DNA of 64,000 bases from Candidatus Microsaccharimonas sossegonensis (GTDB lineage: Bacteria > Patescibacteriota > Saccharimonadia > Saccharimonadales > Saccharimonadaceae), in contig SCKX01000001.1 of assembly GCA_004100325.1 (NCBI GenBank), forward strand, positions 603,453 through 667,452. Direction: 5' to 3'. The notes below the pieces were generated by a model. It was not told where the DNA came from. It searched no databases and saw only the letters and a program-made list of their open reading frames with translations. A program made the position numbers and the translations under genes. Shown piece by piece: positions 9,327 through 18,392 of the stretch. Within the stretch, counting starts at the first letter, position 1. Every line of letters begins with the position of its first letter.

Positions 9327-10458
9327 TGAGACCTCCCTTTTTTGGACTCGCTTGCTTGTTGCCGATGGCACCGCCAACAGCCTTGATGAGCGGAGGCCCA
9401 ATCATGACTGCGGCTTTTGCCGCCGGATGGACATTGCTTCCAGCCATAGCAGCTGCTTTAGCTGCCTTGATCCCCCACGCAGTAAGCGCGGACGAGGCGG
9501 TTGCGGTGGCAGCCAAGGTAACCTCTTTCTTGAAGTTTTGCCCTTTGCTAACCTCATTAATACTACGCGTCCGGTTTGTCATGGCCGTTTCGACCTTGTT
9601 GGTGACACGAGCCTCCACCTTCTGGCGACCCTGTGTCCATGATCGAACTGATCCCTTGATCTCGCCGTTCAGCTTACCGATCACGTTACTCACGCTACGA
9701 TAAAACAGGAACGGCATCACGATTTGTGACAGTATTGCGAGCGTCATGCCAGCCCAATTGATGAGCCCAATCCAGAACAATCCCGATGAAGGGATCAGAT
9801 TGGCGAACCAATTACTTAGTTCTACAATGGCAATTGCGACAGGCTGACCAAACAGTTCGGTGACGAGCAGGATCGAGATAATCACGGACATAGTGCGGCG
9901 AGACCGAGGTCCCATACCGTACATGTACGCAACGATCACGCCGAACAACGTCAAAACGATGTTGATCAGTTGGTAAGACACGAACAGAAGCGTTAGTGCC
10001 ATAGACCATGAAAATAGCGAAGCAAAAATCGCCGAGTCGAACAGTCCATTGCCGAACGTAAAGTCCGGCAGGACGATCGCAGGGTCGGTTTTTGACGCCG
10101 TTTGCTGACCAATGCTCAGTACCAAAATTGTTAGGCTGCGACTCAAGCTATTCATCGTCGAGATTGCCAGAAACCAGACGGTTCCCAACACGGTCGATGC
10201 GACAAATATTAGCAACGAGTACACAGCTGACAATCGGTGACGTGAGATCAAGATACCCATGGGCACCATGATCAATGCAATGACCAGCGCTAGCGCTGTT
10301 CCAAAACCGTAACCGTTTGCAAACAGCCACTGGACGATGGACAAGTTGTCGAAATTGAGTGAAGTTCCGACAACCTTGAGAAGCACCTGAAATACAGCCT
10401 GATACGCGTCCTTCAACGCGCTTGGCCAATCCCAAGGAAACATTGGAACTCCAATCAA
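9313..10458 (-). CDS. polytopic TrbL/VirB6-like T4SS membrane protein
   Basis: Multiple hydrophobic helices, Ala-rich C-terminus; overlaps the next gene start. Confidence 0.7.
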   Translation of the reverse strand: MIGVPMFPWDWPSALKDAYQAVFQVLLKVVGTSLNFDNLSIVQWLFANGYGFGTALALVIALIMVPMGILISRHRLSAVYSLLIFVASTVLGTVWFLAISTMNSLSRSLTILVLSIGQQTASKTDPAIVLPDFTFGNGLFDSAIFASLFSWSMALTLLFVSYQLINIVLTLFGVIVAYMYGMGPRSRRTMSVIISILLVTELFGQPVAIAIVELSNWFANLIPSSGLFWIGLINWAGMTLAILSQIVMPFLFYRSVSNVIGKLNGEIKGSVRSWTQGRQKVEARVTNKVETAMTNRTRSINEVSKGQNFKKEVTLAATATASSALTAWGIKAAKAAAMAGSNVHPAAKAAVMIGPPLIKAVGGAIGNKQASPKKGGLSVYR

Positions 10459-10467
10459 TGGTTGATT

Positions 10468-10505
10468 CTACCGGGGTCGAACGCGTTGGCGAACGACCCC
10501 GGTAG
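10468..10505. repeat. perfect inverted repeat between T4SS genes
   Basis: CTACCGGGGTCG ... CGACCCCGGTAG, 12 bp perfect stem. Confidence 0.85.
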
Positions 10506-10513
10506 GTGGTGAA

Positions 10514-10912
10514 TCAGATGAAGCTGCAGGCTCCAGTGGAACTGCTGGTCGCGAATCCGACGATTGCCCCCATAAAGAGGATCACGCCAAGTGCTCCAGC
10601 AAAGATCGTCAGGACTTTACCGCGATGCCTCGTGAAGAAGGTTACCGCGAAGAGACCGACTGCAACGACCACTAGAATGACTGCACTGGCCTGCATGAGG
10701 CCAAGGAAGTTCGCGACAGCGTCGCTGACGTTGCTTCCTGATGCGCTACTGGCGCTTTGCTTGATCGTGTTGACCCAGCCGCAAGACGGTGCGATCGACT
10801 TGAGCGTGGTGGCTGCCGTCTTCTGATCCAGGGTTCCCCCTGCACCAGCCAGCGGCAGGAAGGCAGCTGCCATGAAGATGGCTGCTCCCAACTTGCGTGC
10901 GTGCTTGAACAT
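10514..10912 (-). CDS. small pilin-like (VirB2/TrbC-like) membrane protein
   Basis: Signal peptide MFKHARKLGAAIFMAAAFLPLAGAG plus two hydrophobic helices; next to the VirB6-like gene. Confidence 0.6.
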   Translation of the reverse strand: MFKHARKLGAAIFMAAAFLPLAGAGGTLDQKTAATTLKSIAPSCGWVNTIKQSASSASGSNVSDAVANFLGLMQASAVILVVVAVGLFAVTFFTRHRGKVLTIFAGALGVILFMGAIVGFATSSSTGACSFI

Positions 10913-10952
10913 GTGTTTTCCGTTCTGTCAGGCACCGTTCGGTGCAGGGGTG

Positions 10953-12065
10953 TTACTCGGGGGTATAGCCGTTGATTCGCATTGCCGTAGTCGCCACCTT
11001 CTGTGCGAGGGTGGTGAGTGCATAGCGTGCTTGAGGTGTCAGTGCCTTCCGAACGACCTTACCTATCTTTTTCAGGTGGGGGTCGAACGGAATCAGAACG
11101 ATCTGCTCTGGGGACACCTTGAACATTGCAGCGAATGCGTACTGCTCCCTGGTTCCGCACATGTGCACGGGCAGGTCGCTGAGTGAAATGACGACGGTTT
11201 CCAACTGCTCACGCAGCTGATAGTGGACATTATCCAGGGCTTCTCCTATATCTTCGAGGTCTTCCTTAGAGCCTGCTTTACCTACCAATACTCGGACGGT
11301 TGAGGCTTTGGATGCTCCAAAGGTTGCAGGATCACGAAGGTTGGGACTGGTGTCGATCACGAAGGTGTGGAAGTTATGCTTCAGCTCGGTCACCGTCTTA
11401 ATCATGGTACCTACACTGATGCTATGTCCCGCGAGGTGATGAAACACCACGACTCCTGTTGCGTCATCGGTTCCGGTGGCCTCGATGAGCTCGTCGTACG
11501 TCGGGGTGTTTCCCCTGTTGACGTGCTTCGAGACCCGCGTGGTGGAAATCATGTCCTCCTTGAGCAAGTTGAACCTGCCTGCAACCTTACCGCCCCCTCG
11601 ATTGGTATCGAAGACGGCAGAGGCCAAGTGGGTCGCTGTTGCCAAGGTGGCGACGAGCCACGTTGAAATGGTCGTCTTGGTGGCGCCACCTTTATCCGTC
11701 ATGACTGTAATGATTGCCATGAAATACGGTCGGTAGTGGTTGAGCCACTGCATGATCTTATCGGAAGCTGCGTTGTAAGACATGACCATCCGCGGTTGCG
11801 GAAGCCAGTCAAACTTGTTCAGTTTGAGTGCTGCGTAAAGCCACCACACCGCACGAAGCGACGTGTCCTCTGGCTTTCCAGCAAGCACCCACGGCTCGAG
11901 CTTGGCTTCGAAGGCAGAGCGACGTCTTGCCATAAGCGATGTCACTGACTGACGAGGCTCACGCTTGGGCTTCTGCGCCTTCATGGGGATGAGGTTGTCC
12001 TCGTCCTTGTTCCTCCCGACAATGTGAACCATTCTCGGAAAGGTAACTTGCTGTTGTTGCTCCAT
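10953..12065 (-). CDS. ParA/MinD-like ATPase of T4SS cluster
   Basis: Deviant Walker A-like TDKGGATKTTISTWLVATLA; TFVIDTSPNLRDP switch II-like. Confidence 0.75.
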   Translation of the reverse strand: MEQQQQVTFPRMVHIVGRNKDEDNLIPMKAQKPKREPRQSVTSLMARRRSAFEAKLEPWVLAGKPEDTSLRAVWWLYAALKLNKFDWLPQPRMVMSYNAASDKIMQWLNHYRPYFMAIITVMTDKGGATKTTISTWLVATLATATHLASAVFDTNRGGGKVAGRFNLLKEDMISTTRVSKHVNRGNTPTYDELIEATGTDDATGVVVFHHLAGHSISVGTMIKTVTELKHNFHTFVIDTSPNLRDPATFGASKASTVRVLVGKAGSKEDLEDIGEALDNVHYQLREQLETVVISLSDLPVHMCGTREQYAFAAMFKVSPEQIVLIPFDPHLKKIGKVVRKALTPQARYALTTLAQKVATTAMRINGYTPE

Positions 12066-12104
12066 GACTCTCCTTAAGGGATTGAGATGTTTTGTAAATG
12101 ATAG

Positions 12105-12165
12105 ACAACTTTTTAAGGTATACGAATGACGCGTGTGACGACATCAATACACCTTAAAAAGTTGT
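12105..12165. repeat. perfect 15 bp inverted repeat upstream of ParA-like gene (operator/structure)
   Basis: ACAACTTTTTAAGGT (12105-12119) / ACCTTAAAAAGTTGT (12151-12165). Confidence 0.8.
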
Positions 12166-12468
12166 AGAGTCGTCTTCGTGACATACCCGGATTTTTGTCC
12201 GGTTAAGAATTTGATTCATATTCGCGAAAGTATAAAAACTTTTTGCCCTCAAACCCGTAATCGAACAAAAATAATTACCATAACTGCTTTGATGTATATG
12301 ATGTATATATGTATATATTTTTTTAAAAATTATACCACTAATTCAAATTTAAATAAACCATTAACATGAAATTGATTAAAATTCGAATTATTAATATAAC
12401 ATAATGTTTTATCCCCGGGTGTTCGCGCTTAAATGAGCACCCGGGGATCTTCGTCCTCCTCTTTGAAA

Positions 12469-13173
12469 CTATGTGATTGCATTGATGATTGCTTCAAGAC
12501 GTTCGGCGTTCTTAACGTATTTCAGGTTATGAATCGGCTCATCATGTTCGATGATTGTATCCATGTCCACAGTTGATGCGTCGACGCCGATGCTTTTGAT
12601 TGCGGTCTCGAAGTTTGTCGGTTTTAGGTTGCAGCGAGTTTCTTTAGTTTTCACTTCGAAACTTATCTTCAAGATACCGAGATACCAAATTGGCTGTCTG
12701 GTGCGTCGGACACGATCGAGATCAGCGTAGATGAAGTCTCGTGACCACATGTTAAATGCCCGAAGTACGAGCCATACTATGAGGATTACGAACATCACCA
12801 TACCCACGATCAACTGCGATTCGTAGCGACCGAGTAGCTCTTGGTTTGATGCGTAGGCATAGGCTAGAAAATACTTAAGACCGAAGTATAAGGCGATGAC
12901 GAACATGACGAATACAAGAAGCTTCAAGTACTCTATCACAAGCATCAAAAGGCTTCGTCGTTCGTTGTAAACACCCACCTGGCTACGGAGTAATTTCTGT
13001 GCTTTTTTTCTGTCCTGAGCATCTTTCCGGTTTTGGATTTCTTGTGCTCTCAGGATTGAGAGCGCACCAAGTTCGATTTGGCGTCGATCATCGTCAGAAA
13101 GTTCATTGTTTTTTTGCCAATGCGACTGTTTGATTCCATTGTTGCTTTTGTTGGTGTCATGGTCGTTCATCAT
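12469..13173 (-). CDS. hypothetical membrane protein with two TM helices
   Basis: ORF with LVFVMFVIALYFGLKYFLAYAYA and LIVGMVMFVILIVWLVLRAF. Confidence 0.6.
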   Translation of the reverse strand: MMNDHDTNKSNNGIKQSHWQKNNELSDDDRRQIELGALSILRAQEIQNRKDAQDRKKAQKLLRSQVGVYNERRSLLMLVIEYLKLLVFVMFVIALYFGLKYFLAYAYASNQELLGRYESQLIVGMVMFVILIVWLVLRAFNMWSRDFIYADLDRVRRTRQPIWYLGILKISFEVKTKETRCNLKPTNFETAIKSIGVDASTVDMDTIIEHDEPIHNLKYVKNAERLEAIINAIT

Positions 13174-13285
13174 GCTCCTTAGAGAGAAGTCGGATTTTTA
13201 ATGTGCTATACACACCACACAGCGGGATAGCTGAGCATATCTACATTTATATACCTAAATTGTATTTATTACAAATCCATATTTA

Positions 13286-13314
13286 ATTACAAAATACACA
13301 TAAAGATGTATAAT
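13286..13314 (+). promoter_or_regulatory. sigma70-type promoter for Cys-rich peptide gene
   Basis: ATTACA-N17-TATAAT (13286-13291 / 13309-13314); -10 is perfect consensus. Confidence 0.65.
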
Positions 13315-13344
13315 ATAGTTGTTGGCTCTAGAGAAATGGAGAAC

Positions 13345-13524
13345 ATGAGTACAGCACTGTTGGAGCGTCCAACCTCCGAAAAGAAGGCTGTGGATCTACC
13401 TTCACTCGCTCATATGAAAGTCCGCGAGCCCGTTATGGGAGGCTGCGACTGCACCTGCACTGGGTGCAACGGCGATCCCACGTGGTGTCACTGCCATAAT
13501 CGGAACCGCGGATGTGACCTGTGA
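13345..13524 (+). CDS. small Cys-rich peptide with double-Gly leader-like N-terminus (candidate RiPP/bacteriocin precursor or metal-binding peptide)
   Basis: MSTALLERPTSEKKAVDLPSLAHMKVREPVMGG-CDCTCTGCNGDPTWCHCHNRNRGCDL: 7 Cys in the last 26 aa. The tracked start (13306) overlaps the promoter -10, so ATG 13345 (or 13336) is preferred. Confidence 0.65.
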   Translation: MSTALLERPTSEKKAVDLPSLAHMKVREPVMGGCDCTCTGCNGDPTWCHCHNRNRGCDL

Positions 13525-13530
13525 GCCACA

Positions 13531-13559
13531 GGGCCACTGGACGTAGTTCCAGTGGCCCC
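13531..13559 (+). terminator. strong intrinsic terminator
   Basis: GGGCCACTGG-acgtagtt-CCAGTGGCCC, 10 bp stem immediately after the stop. Confidence 0.8.
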
Positions 13560-13605
13560 TTCACATTTCACTACAATGTTAGAATTACCTATATAATAGA
13601 AAGTA

Positions 13606-14147
13606 ATGGTTACGACAATCAAACAAGCGCATCAACCGGAAAAAGGCAACTGGTTTCAACCGAAGAATTTGTTTGACAAAGTGTTCGAATACGGAACCCT
13701 TATTAAAGGTATTGATGGTGTCATTCAAGCACTAACGGCGATTTCTCTCATTTTTATTAGTCCTCAGCGCCTTCAGGGTTTGGTTGTGTTGGCAACGCGC
13801 CGTGAACTTGCTGGTGATCCGGATGACTTCATTTCAAATTTTCTTATTCACGCATCGCAGCAATTTACTAACAGTGCCCGCCTTTTTTTATTGTATATCT
13901 TGCAGTTCATGCCGCAATTAAAATTGTATCGGTAGTTGGATTATTACGAAATAACATGTGGGCGTATCCATTTGCTCTTATTTCACTGGGCGCTCTGACG
14001 TTGTATCAAATCTATGATATTTTCTTTGGTTCAGGCTCGATTGTCTTTATTATATTGACGGTAGTAGATATTGCTATCTTGGCGCTGATTTGGCGTGAGT
14101 TTCAAAAGGTGAAAACAGAAGGGTTTTACAAAAAGCCCGTCTCATAG
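13606..14147 (+). pseudogene. DUF2127 membrane protein split by a frameshift
   Basis: ORFs 13606-13935 and 13956-14147 become one protein if T7 at 13883-13889 is read as T8: ...ARLFFIVYLAVHAAIKIVSVVGLLRNNMWAYPFALI... Confidence 0.75.
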
Positions 14148-14238
14148 AGTGATTGATACATTACCACTCATAGCGCAATGCTGCATGCAAATTTAACTCT
14201 TGCTGTTAAAATGACTATAGGAACAAGCACAACAATCT

Positions 14239-15198
14239 ATGCCTAAGAATACAAAACAAAAAAATCTCTCTAACTTTGGATATATGTCTCGAATAGGCAT
14301 GATTGCCATAAGTATTTTGATCATTATAGTGGCAGCTAGTTTCTCGGTGTATGTCCTTTCAAATTACCAGTCAAAAGTCGTGACAATAACTGATATACCG
14401 ACCGTCCAAAAGAGTGACAGCGATAAGCTTTCGGGATCAACCACGACCGTTACACAAGTGACGAAACCACCAGTTGAAAAACCGGCGCCAGTTGTCACAC
14501 CTGCACCGGCCAGCAAAGTGCCAAGCCTGGCACCCACCAGTCCCCCGTCAAGTAATACAACGACGACTACCTACCAGTCGACGAACTGGGCAGGATATCT
14601 CTCGACCGGCGGTACTTTTACGGCAGTATCTGGTACCTGGATTGCATCGTCACCTACCCCAACCAGCACAACAAAAGAATCGGGTGATGGTACATGGGTC
14701 GGCATTGGGGGTATTACAACAAAAGATCTTATACAAATTGGAACTGAAAACACGTTTTCTGCAGCTGGTGTTATGTCGACGTCCGCTTTTTACGAGCTGC
14801 TCCCTGCCGGAGCTGTCGGTATCGTATCGGTTCCGATTTCACCAGGCGATACGGTATCAGCGTCAATTAGTCAACAAGCTGCGAACCAGTGGATGTTGTC
14901 TATCACGAATGTTACGACCGGTAAAACTTTTTCACGATCAGTCAGCTATTCGTCATCACTCTCTTCAGCTGAGTGGATCCAGGAAGACCCTAGCAATCCT
15001 GATGGCAGCCTTGTGCTACTCGACAATTTTGGGACCGTTCAATTCACGAATGCCGTCACGACAATGAATGGAACCACGATGTCCGCGGCTGCAAGTAGTG
15101 CTTCTCAGATTCACTTAATCGGCCAAGGAGAAGCAGCTGGTCACGGAGGAACACCTTCTGCGATCAACGGTAGTTCGTTTAGTGTTCGGTATTATTAA
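14239..15198 (+). CDS. secreted/membrane-anchored G1 (eqolisin-like) glutamic peptidase
   Basis: N-terminal TM, Pro/Thr-rich linker, then STNWAGYLSTGGTFTAVSGTWIA..GTWVGIGG..AFYELLPAG..AEWIQEDP matching the peptidase A4/G1 pattern. Confidence 0.8.
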   Translation: MPKNTKQKNLSNFGYMSRIGMIAISILIIIVAASFSVYVLSNYQSKVVTITDIPTVQKSDSDKLSGSTTTVTQVTKPPVEKPAPVVTPAPASKVPSLAPTSPPSSNTTTTTYQSTNWAGYLSTGGTFTAVSGTWIASSPTPTSTTKESGDGTWVGIGGITTKDLIQIGTENTFSAAGVMSTSAFYELLPAGAVGIVSVPISPGDTVSASISQQAANQWMLSITNVTTGKTFSRSVSYSSSLSSAEWIQEDPSNPDGSLVLLDNFGTVQFTNAVTTMNGTTMSAAASSASQIHLIGQGEAAGHGGTPSAINGSSFSVRYY

Positions 15199-15315
15199 TG
15201 TTATCGTACTTCAACGAAGTTTCTGTATCATGATGGCACCAACCATCATAACGTCACCTTGGACACCCGTATCGGTGTCTATGTTTCATGTCGACCAGAG
15301 GCTATAATACACTAG

Positions 15316-15528
15316 ATGAAGCATAAAAAACGCAGCCCCGCCTTCCCTCTTATTCCAAACAATTCCGAGTACTGCATCATTGGTGATAAGAAAAAACGTA
15401 AATACGAAACCGAAATGGACGCAGCCTTATCCGCGCCGTCTAAAGACCTTCACCAATACATCTGTGTGTTTTGCGGCCACTGGCACAATGGATCGAGTAC
15501 TTTGTTGACCAAAAAGAAAAGTTACTAA
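15316..15528 (+). CDS. small hypothetical protein
   Basis: 70 aa ORF with CVFCGHWHNG motif. Confidence 0.45.
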   Translation: MKHKKRSPAFPLIPNNSEYCIIGDKKKRKYETEMDAALSAPSKDLHQYICVFCGHWHNGSSTLLTKKKSY

Positions 15529-15540
15529 ATATCCTGTGTT

Positions 15541-16557
15541 TTAAGACCACTTTTTGTACTTGAAATACAGTAACATGCCAATAGCGGATAAAACGGAGGC
15601 GGCGACAATCAGCTTGAGCATGGTGTAGTCACCAAGGAATGTCCAAGACCCCGTCCCAATGCCACCGGGCAGCGTCACGTTCATGCCATATATTGCGGAA
15701 ATTAAAGCAGCCGGAATCGTAAGGGTAAAGACAAGCGTCAGTGCCTTTAAGCTCTTGTTGGTTTGTTCGGTACTACTGGTAAAGTGGGCGTCTTGGTAAA
15801 TTTCAATGCTTTCCTTTGCTTCTTCAACGGTTTCCAATAACTTACTGTTTAAATTGGTATTACTCTTATAGTAGCGCGCTAGTCTTTCACCCGTAAACAT
15901 GTCGATCACTTCGTCCAGTTCAGCCAGAATGCCTCGTTGTGAAGCCAGTGTTCTTAAAAGGCGCATAATTTTTTGCCTTAAAATACCTATTCCAAATGCA
16001 TCTGATGTTGCATCATTAAAGACTCTTTCTTCAATCTTGTCAAGATCAGTCGATACATCGGCTAGTAGCACCTCTACTTCTTTTAATAAGTGCTCGATAA
16101 TATGAAAAACAATTTTTCCAGGCGAATGGTCTTTGGTGTGGTCTTTATGTTCGTTGAAGCACTCTCGTATGGTCGGTGTATTTTGATCATGGATAGTAAT
16201 GAGGTAGTTTTTGCCAAGAAAAATATTGACCTGACTGGAAGTAATGCGCCGTTCCCCTTGTAGTTTGTGGGGGAAATGCAAAATGAGAAATATATACTTT
16301 TCTTCAACAGTGACCTGAGATATTTGATTTTTAGTATGCGCCTGAGCAATATGTAAGTCGTGAAGCTCATATTTCTCGGCAATTTCTTGTAGCTGCTCTA
16401 TCTTTGGATTTTGAAAATCCAGCCATTTAAATCCTTTGAACTGCTGATGTATCACACTGGAATGACCAGTCAAGATTACATTCCCGGGCTGTTGGTTTAA
16501 CATACCAAGGACATTGTGTAGTTTTTGGGGCGCAGGAAGATGAGAAGGTTTTGACAT
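15541..16557 (-). CDS. corA: CorA-family Mg2+/Co2+ transporter
   Basis: C-terminal TM with YGMNVTLPGG signature (GMN) and second TM. Confidence 0.9.
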   Translation of the reverse strand: MSKPSHLPAPQKLHNVLGMLNQQPGNVILTGHSSVIHQQFKGFKWLDFQNPKIEQLQEIAEKYELHDLHIAQAHTKNQISQVTVEEKYIFLILHFPHKLQGERRITSSQVNIFLGKNYLITIHDQNTPTIRECFNEHKDHTKDHSPGKIVFHIIEHLLKEVEVLLADVSTDLDKIEERVFNDATSDAFGIGILRQKIMRLLRTLASQRGILAELDEVIDMFTGERLARYYKSNTNLNSKLLETVEEAKESIEIYQDAHFTSSTEQTNKSLKALTLVFTLTIPAALISAIYGMNVTLPGGIGTGSWTFLGDYTMLKLIVAASVLSAIGMLLYFKYKKWS

Positions 16558-16696
16558 ATAGTGCTTTTGCTTTAATTCTTATACCTATCATACCTTATAG
16601 CCGTTAATCTTCAATCTCATTTGAATAATCTCATCTAAATATTTGTCCCTCCTGAACAATAGCCGTATCCCTTACACTCGACTAGAGAGCTTTTTA

Positions 16697-17473
16697 TTAA
16701 CAGCCATTTGTAAATGTGATCTTCAGAGTTGGGCTGACTGTGGTATAAAAGCTACTTGTCCAAACCGCACGAAATAGCATGTAATCTAGCTCAGTTAGAA
16801 TATTTTGTGCATTCCAAATATAAAAATTAGTCGTTGCGCCAGGTATATCAACCCAGCTGCCTGTCAAACTGTTTTTAGTTGAAAGACGTTGCCACTGTAC
16901 AGTTGGTGCCGGAGTGCCGGCTGCGGTACTATACAAATTAAAGTCATAATATTGACCGCCGCAGCCATCGCTATTAGAAGCAGTATCGCTGGTTGGAAAA
17001 GTGACCGTTGGCGGAGATCCTGTGACGAGAGTAGGCACATTATTCGTACTAGTGACAGCATATTTATTAGGGGTTGCAGTGTTCGCTCCGATGAGTATAT
17101 ACGATGGAGTTCCCCCATTATTATAGGTATACACCGTATAGAAAGTGCCTGTACTAGTTGGAAGACCTCTGCCGCCGTTGGCTGCACTGGTTGCTATTGG
17201 GTAGGCATTATTTGTTGCGACATCATTTGCAAGTATTTTAGCTGAATTGACAAGGTCACTTTTAAGCGTTGCTTCGGCCGCACTTTGACGAACTCTGTTA
17301 AAGGCAATGCTTGTAATAGCAGCTAAAATACCGATAACGACGATTACAACAATAAGTTCAACAATGGTAAAACCGCGGTTGTTTTTTTGCATTTCATTGT
17401 TAGTATACGCTTTATGCTTAAAAACTACATAGTTATGTAAAATGCCCCTATAGTACTCCTTAGCTTTTCGCAA
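16697..17473 (-). CDS. type IV pilin-like prepilin protein
   Basis: Class III prepilin motif NRGFTIVELIVVIVVIGILAAIT. Confidence 0.85.
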   Translation of the reverse strand: MRKAKEYYRGILHNYVVFKHKAYTNNEMQKNNRGFTIVELIVVIVVIGILAAITSIAFNRVRQSAAEATLKSDLVNSAKILANDVATNNAYPIATSAANGGRGLPTSTGTFYTVYTYNNGGTPSYILIGANTATPNKYAVTSTNNVPTLVTGSPPTVTFPTSDTASNSDGCGGQYYDFNLYSTAAGTPAPTVQWQRLSTKNSLTGSWVDIPGATTNFYIWNAQNILTELDYMLFRAVWTSSFYTTVSPTLKITFTNGC

Positions 17474-17524
17474 ATGTTTGATTACATGATGTAGAAATAA
17501 TGTATCACACTATATTTTCATATT

Positions 17525-18373
17525 TCACTTAAGCAACGTAAAGCTATTCTTAGACACATCATAGCCACGTCGGATCATGTCTTCGCGCCAGGTATTAAGT
17601 CGGCGCTGCAATATAATATCCTCGCGCATGCGGCGGCTTTTTTGAATGACATCGTACCAAAACTTCGCTCTTGAACGATGGTTATAATAGGTTTCTATAA
17701 AAAAGCGGTCAAACTCCCAGTCGGGTTGCTTCTTCATAAAATTTTGCGTCCATTCTAATTGTTCATTTCGCACTTTTGTCCAGCCGTCCTGTGTCCATTT
17801 GCGTCTGACCCCGTTCATTGCATCCGGATGTGCAATATAGCTTTTCAAATCTGCCAGGTACGAAGCGATGCTGCCCATAACGGCAGAATGATGTTCACTA
17901 TGTCGGCGATTAACGAACCCGTCATAGGTGATGCCGGAATTCATATCGACCGCTTTTTGACGACCATTTTCGCGCCATTCGTCGTATTTATTAGCGATTG
18001 CTCGTTGTTGATTATCGGACGCCAACTGTGCCCAAACTGCAACTCTTACTTCGGCAACGGCATGTTCAGTGCCCTCGCCCAGGTATTTTTCGAATACTTT
18101 GTTTCGTACAAAATGTGCACTTGTGCGCATAAAAGTTTCTGGGAATTGTGTTACGGCATTATTTTCAGTTGCCGAGTGTGGAATCCATAGGCCTGATACC
18201 ATGCGTTTAAAACCCCTGGTTGGTTCCGTCAGCGCGAGTTCGCCTATACGCTGGGCACGGTGGATACCCATTGCCGTCGCTTGCTCTTGATCAAATTCCC
18301 TACTAATACGTATCCGACCGTCTAATTCGAATATTTCCTGCGTTCCGATAATTCCACTAACGAGTTTTTTCAT
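17525..18373 (-). CDS. hypothetical protein
   Basis: 282 aa ORF, no recognised domain. Confidence 0.55.
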   Translation of the reverse strand: MKKLVSGIIGTQEIFELDGRIRISREFDQEQATAMGIHRAQRIGELALTEPTRGFKRMVSGLWIPHSATENNAVTQFPETFMRTSAHFVRNKVFEKYLGEGTEHAVAEVRVAVWAQLASDNQQRAIANKYDEWRENGRQKAVDMNSGITYDGFVNRRHSEHHSAVMGSIASYLADLKSYIAHPDAMNGVRRKWTQDGWTKVRNEQLEWTQNFMKKQPDWEFDRFFIETYYNHRSRAKFWYDVIQKSRRMREDIILQRRLNTWREDMIRRGYDVSKNSFTLLK

Positions 18374-18392
18374 ATGTATATGTTAGAAGTGA

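Noticed and set aside
4863-12065. Complete conjugative plasmid or ICE in the first T4SS cluster
   Set aside because: No relaxase, coupling protein, integrase or att-like repeat found in this cluster.
12409-12446. Terminator ATCCCCGGGTG...CACCCGGGGAT
   Set aside because: The hairpin is strong but neither side has a U-tract, so I did not call it as a terminator.
14474-15067. Alternative-frame ORF in the G1 peptidase gene
   Set aside because: Same-strand out-of-frame ORF; the peptidase frame has recognisable motifs.
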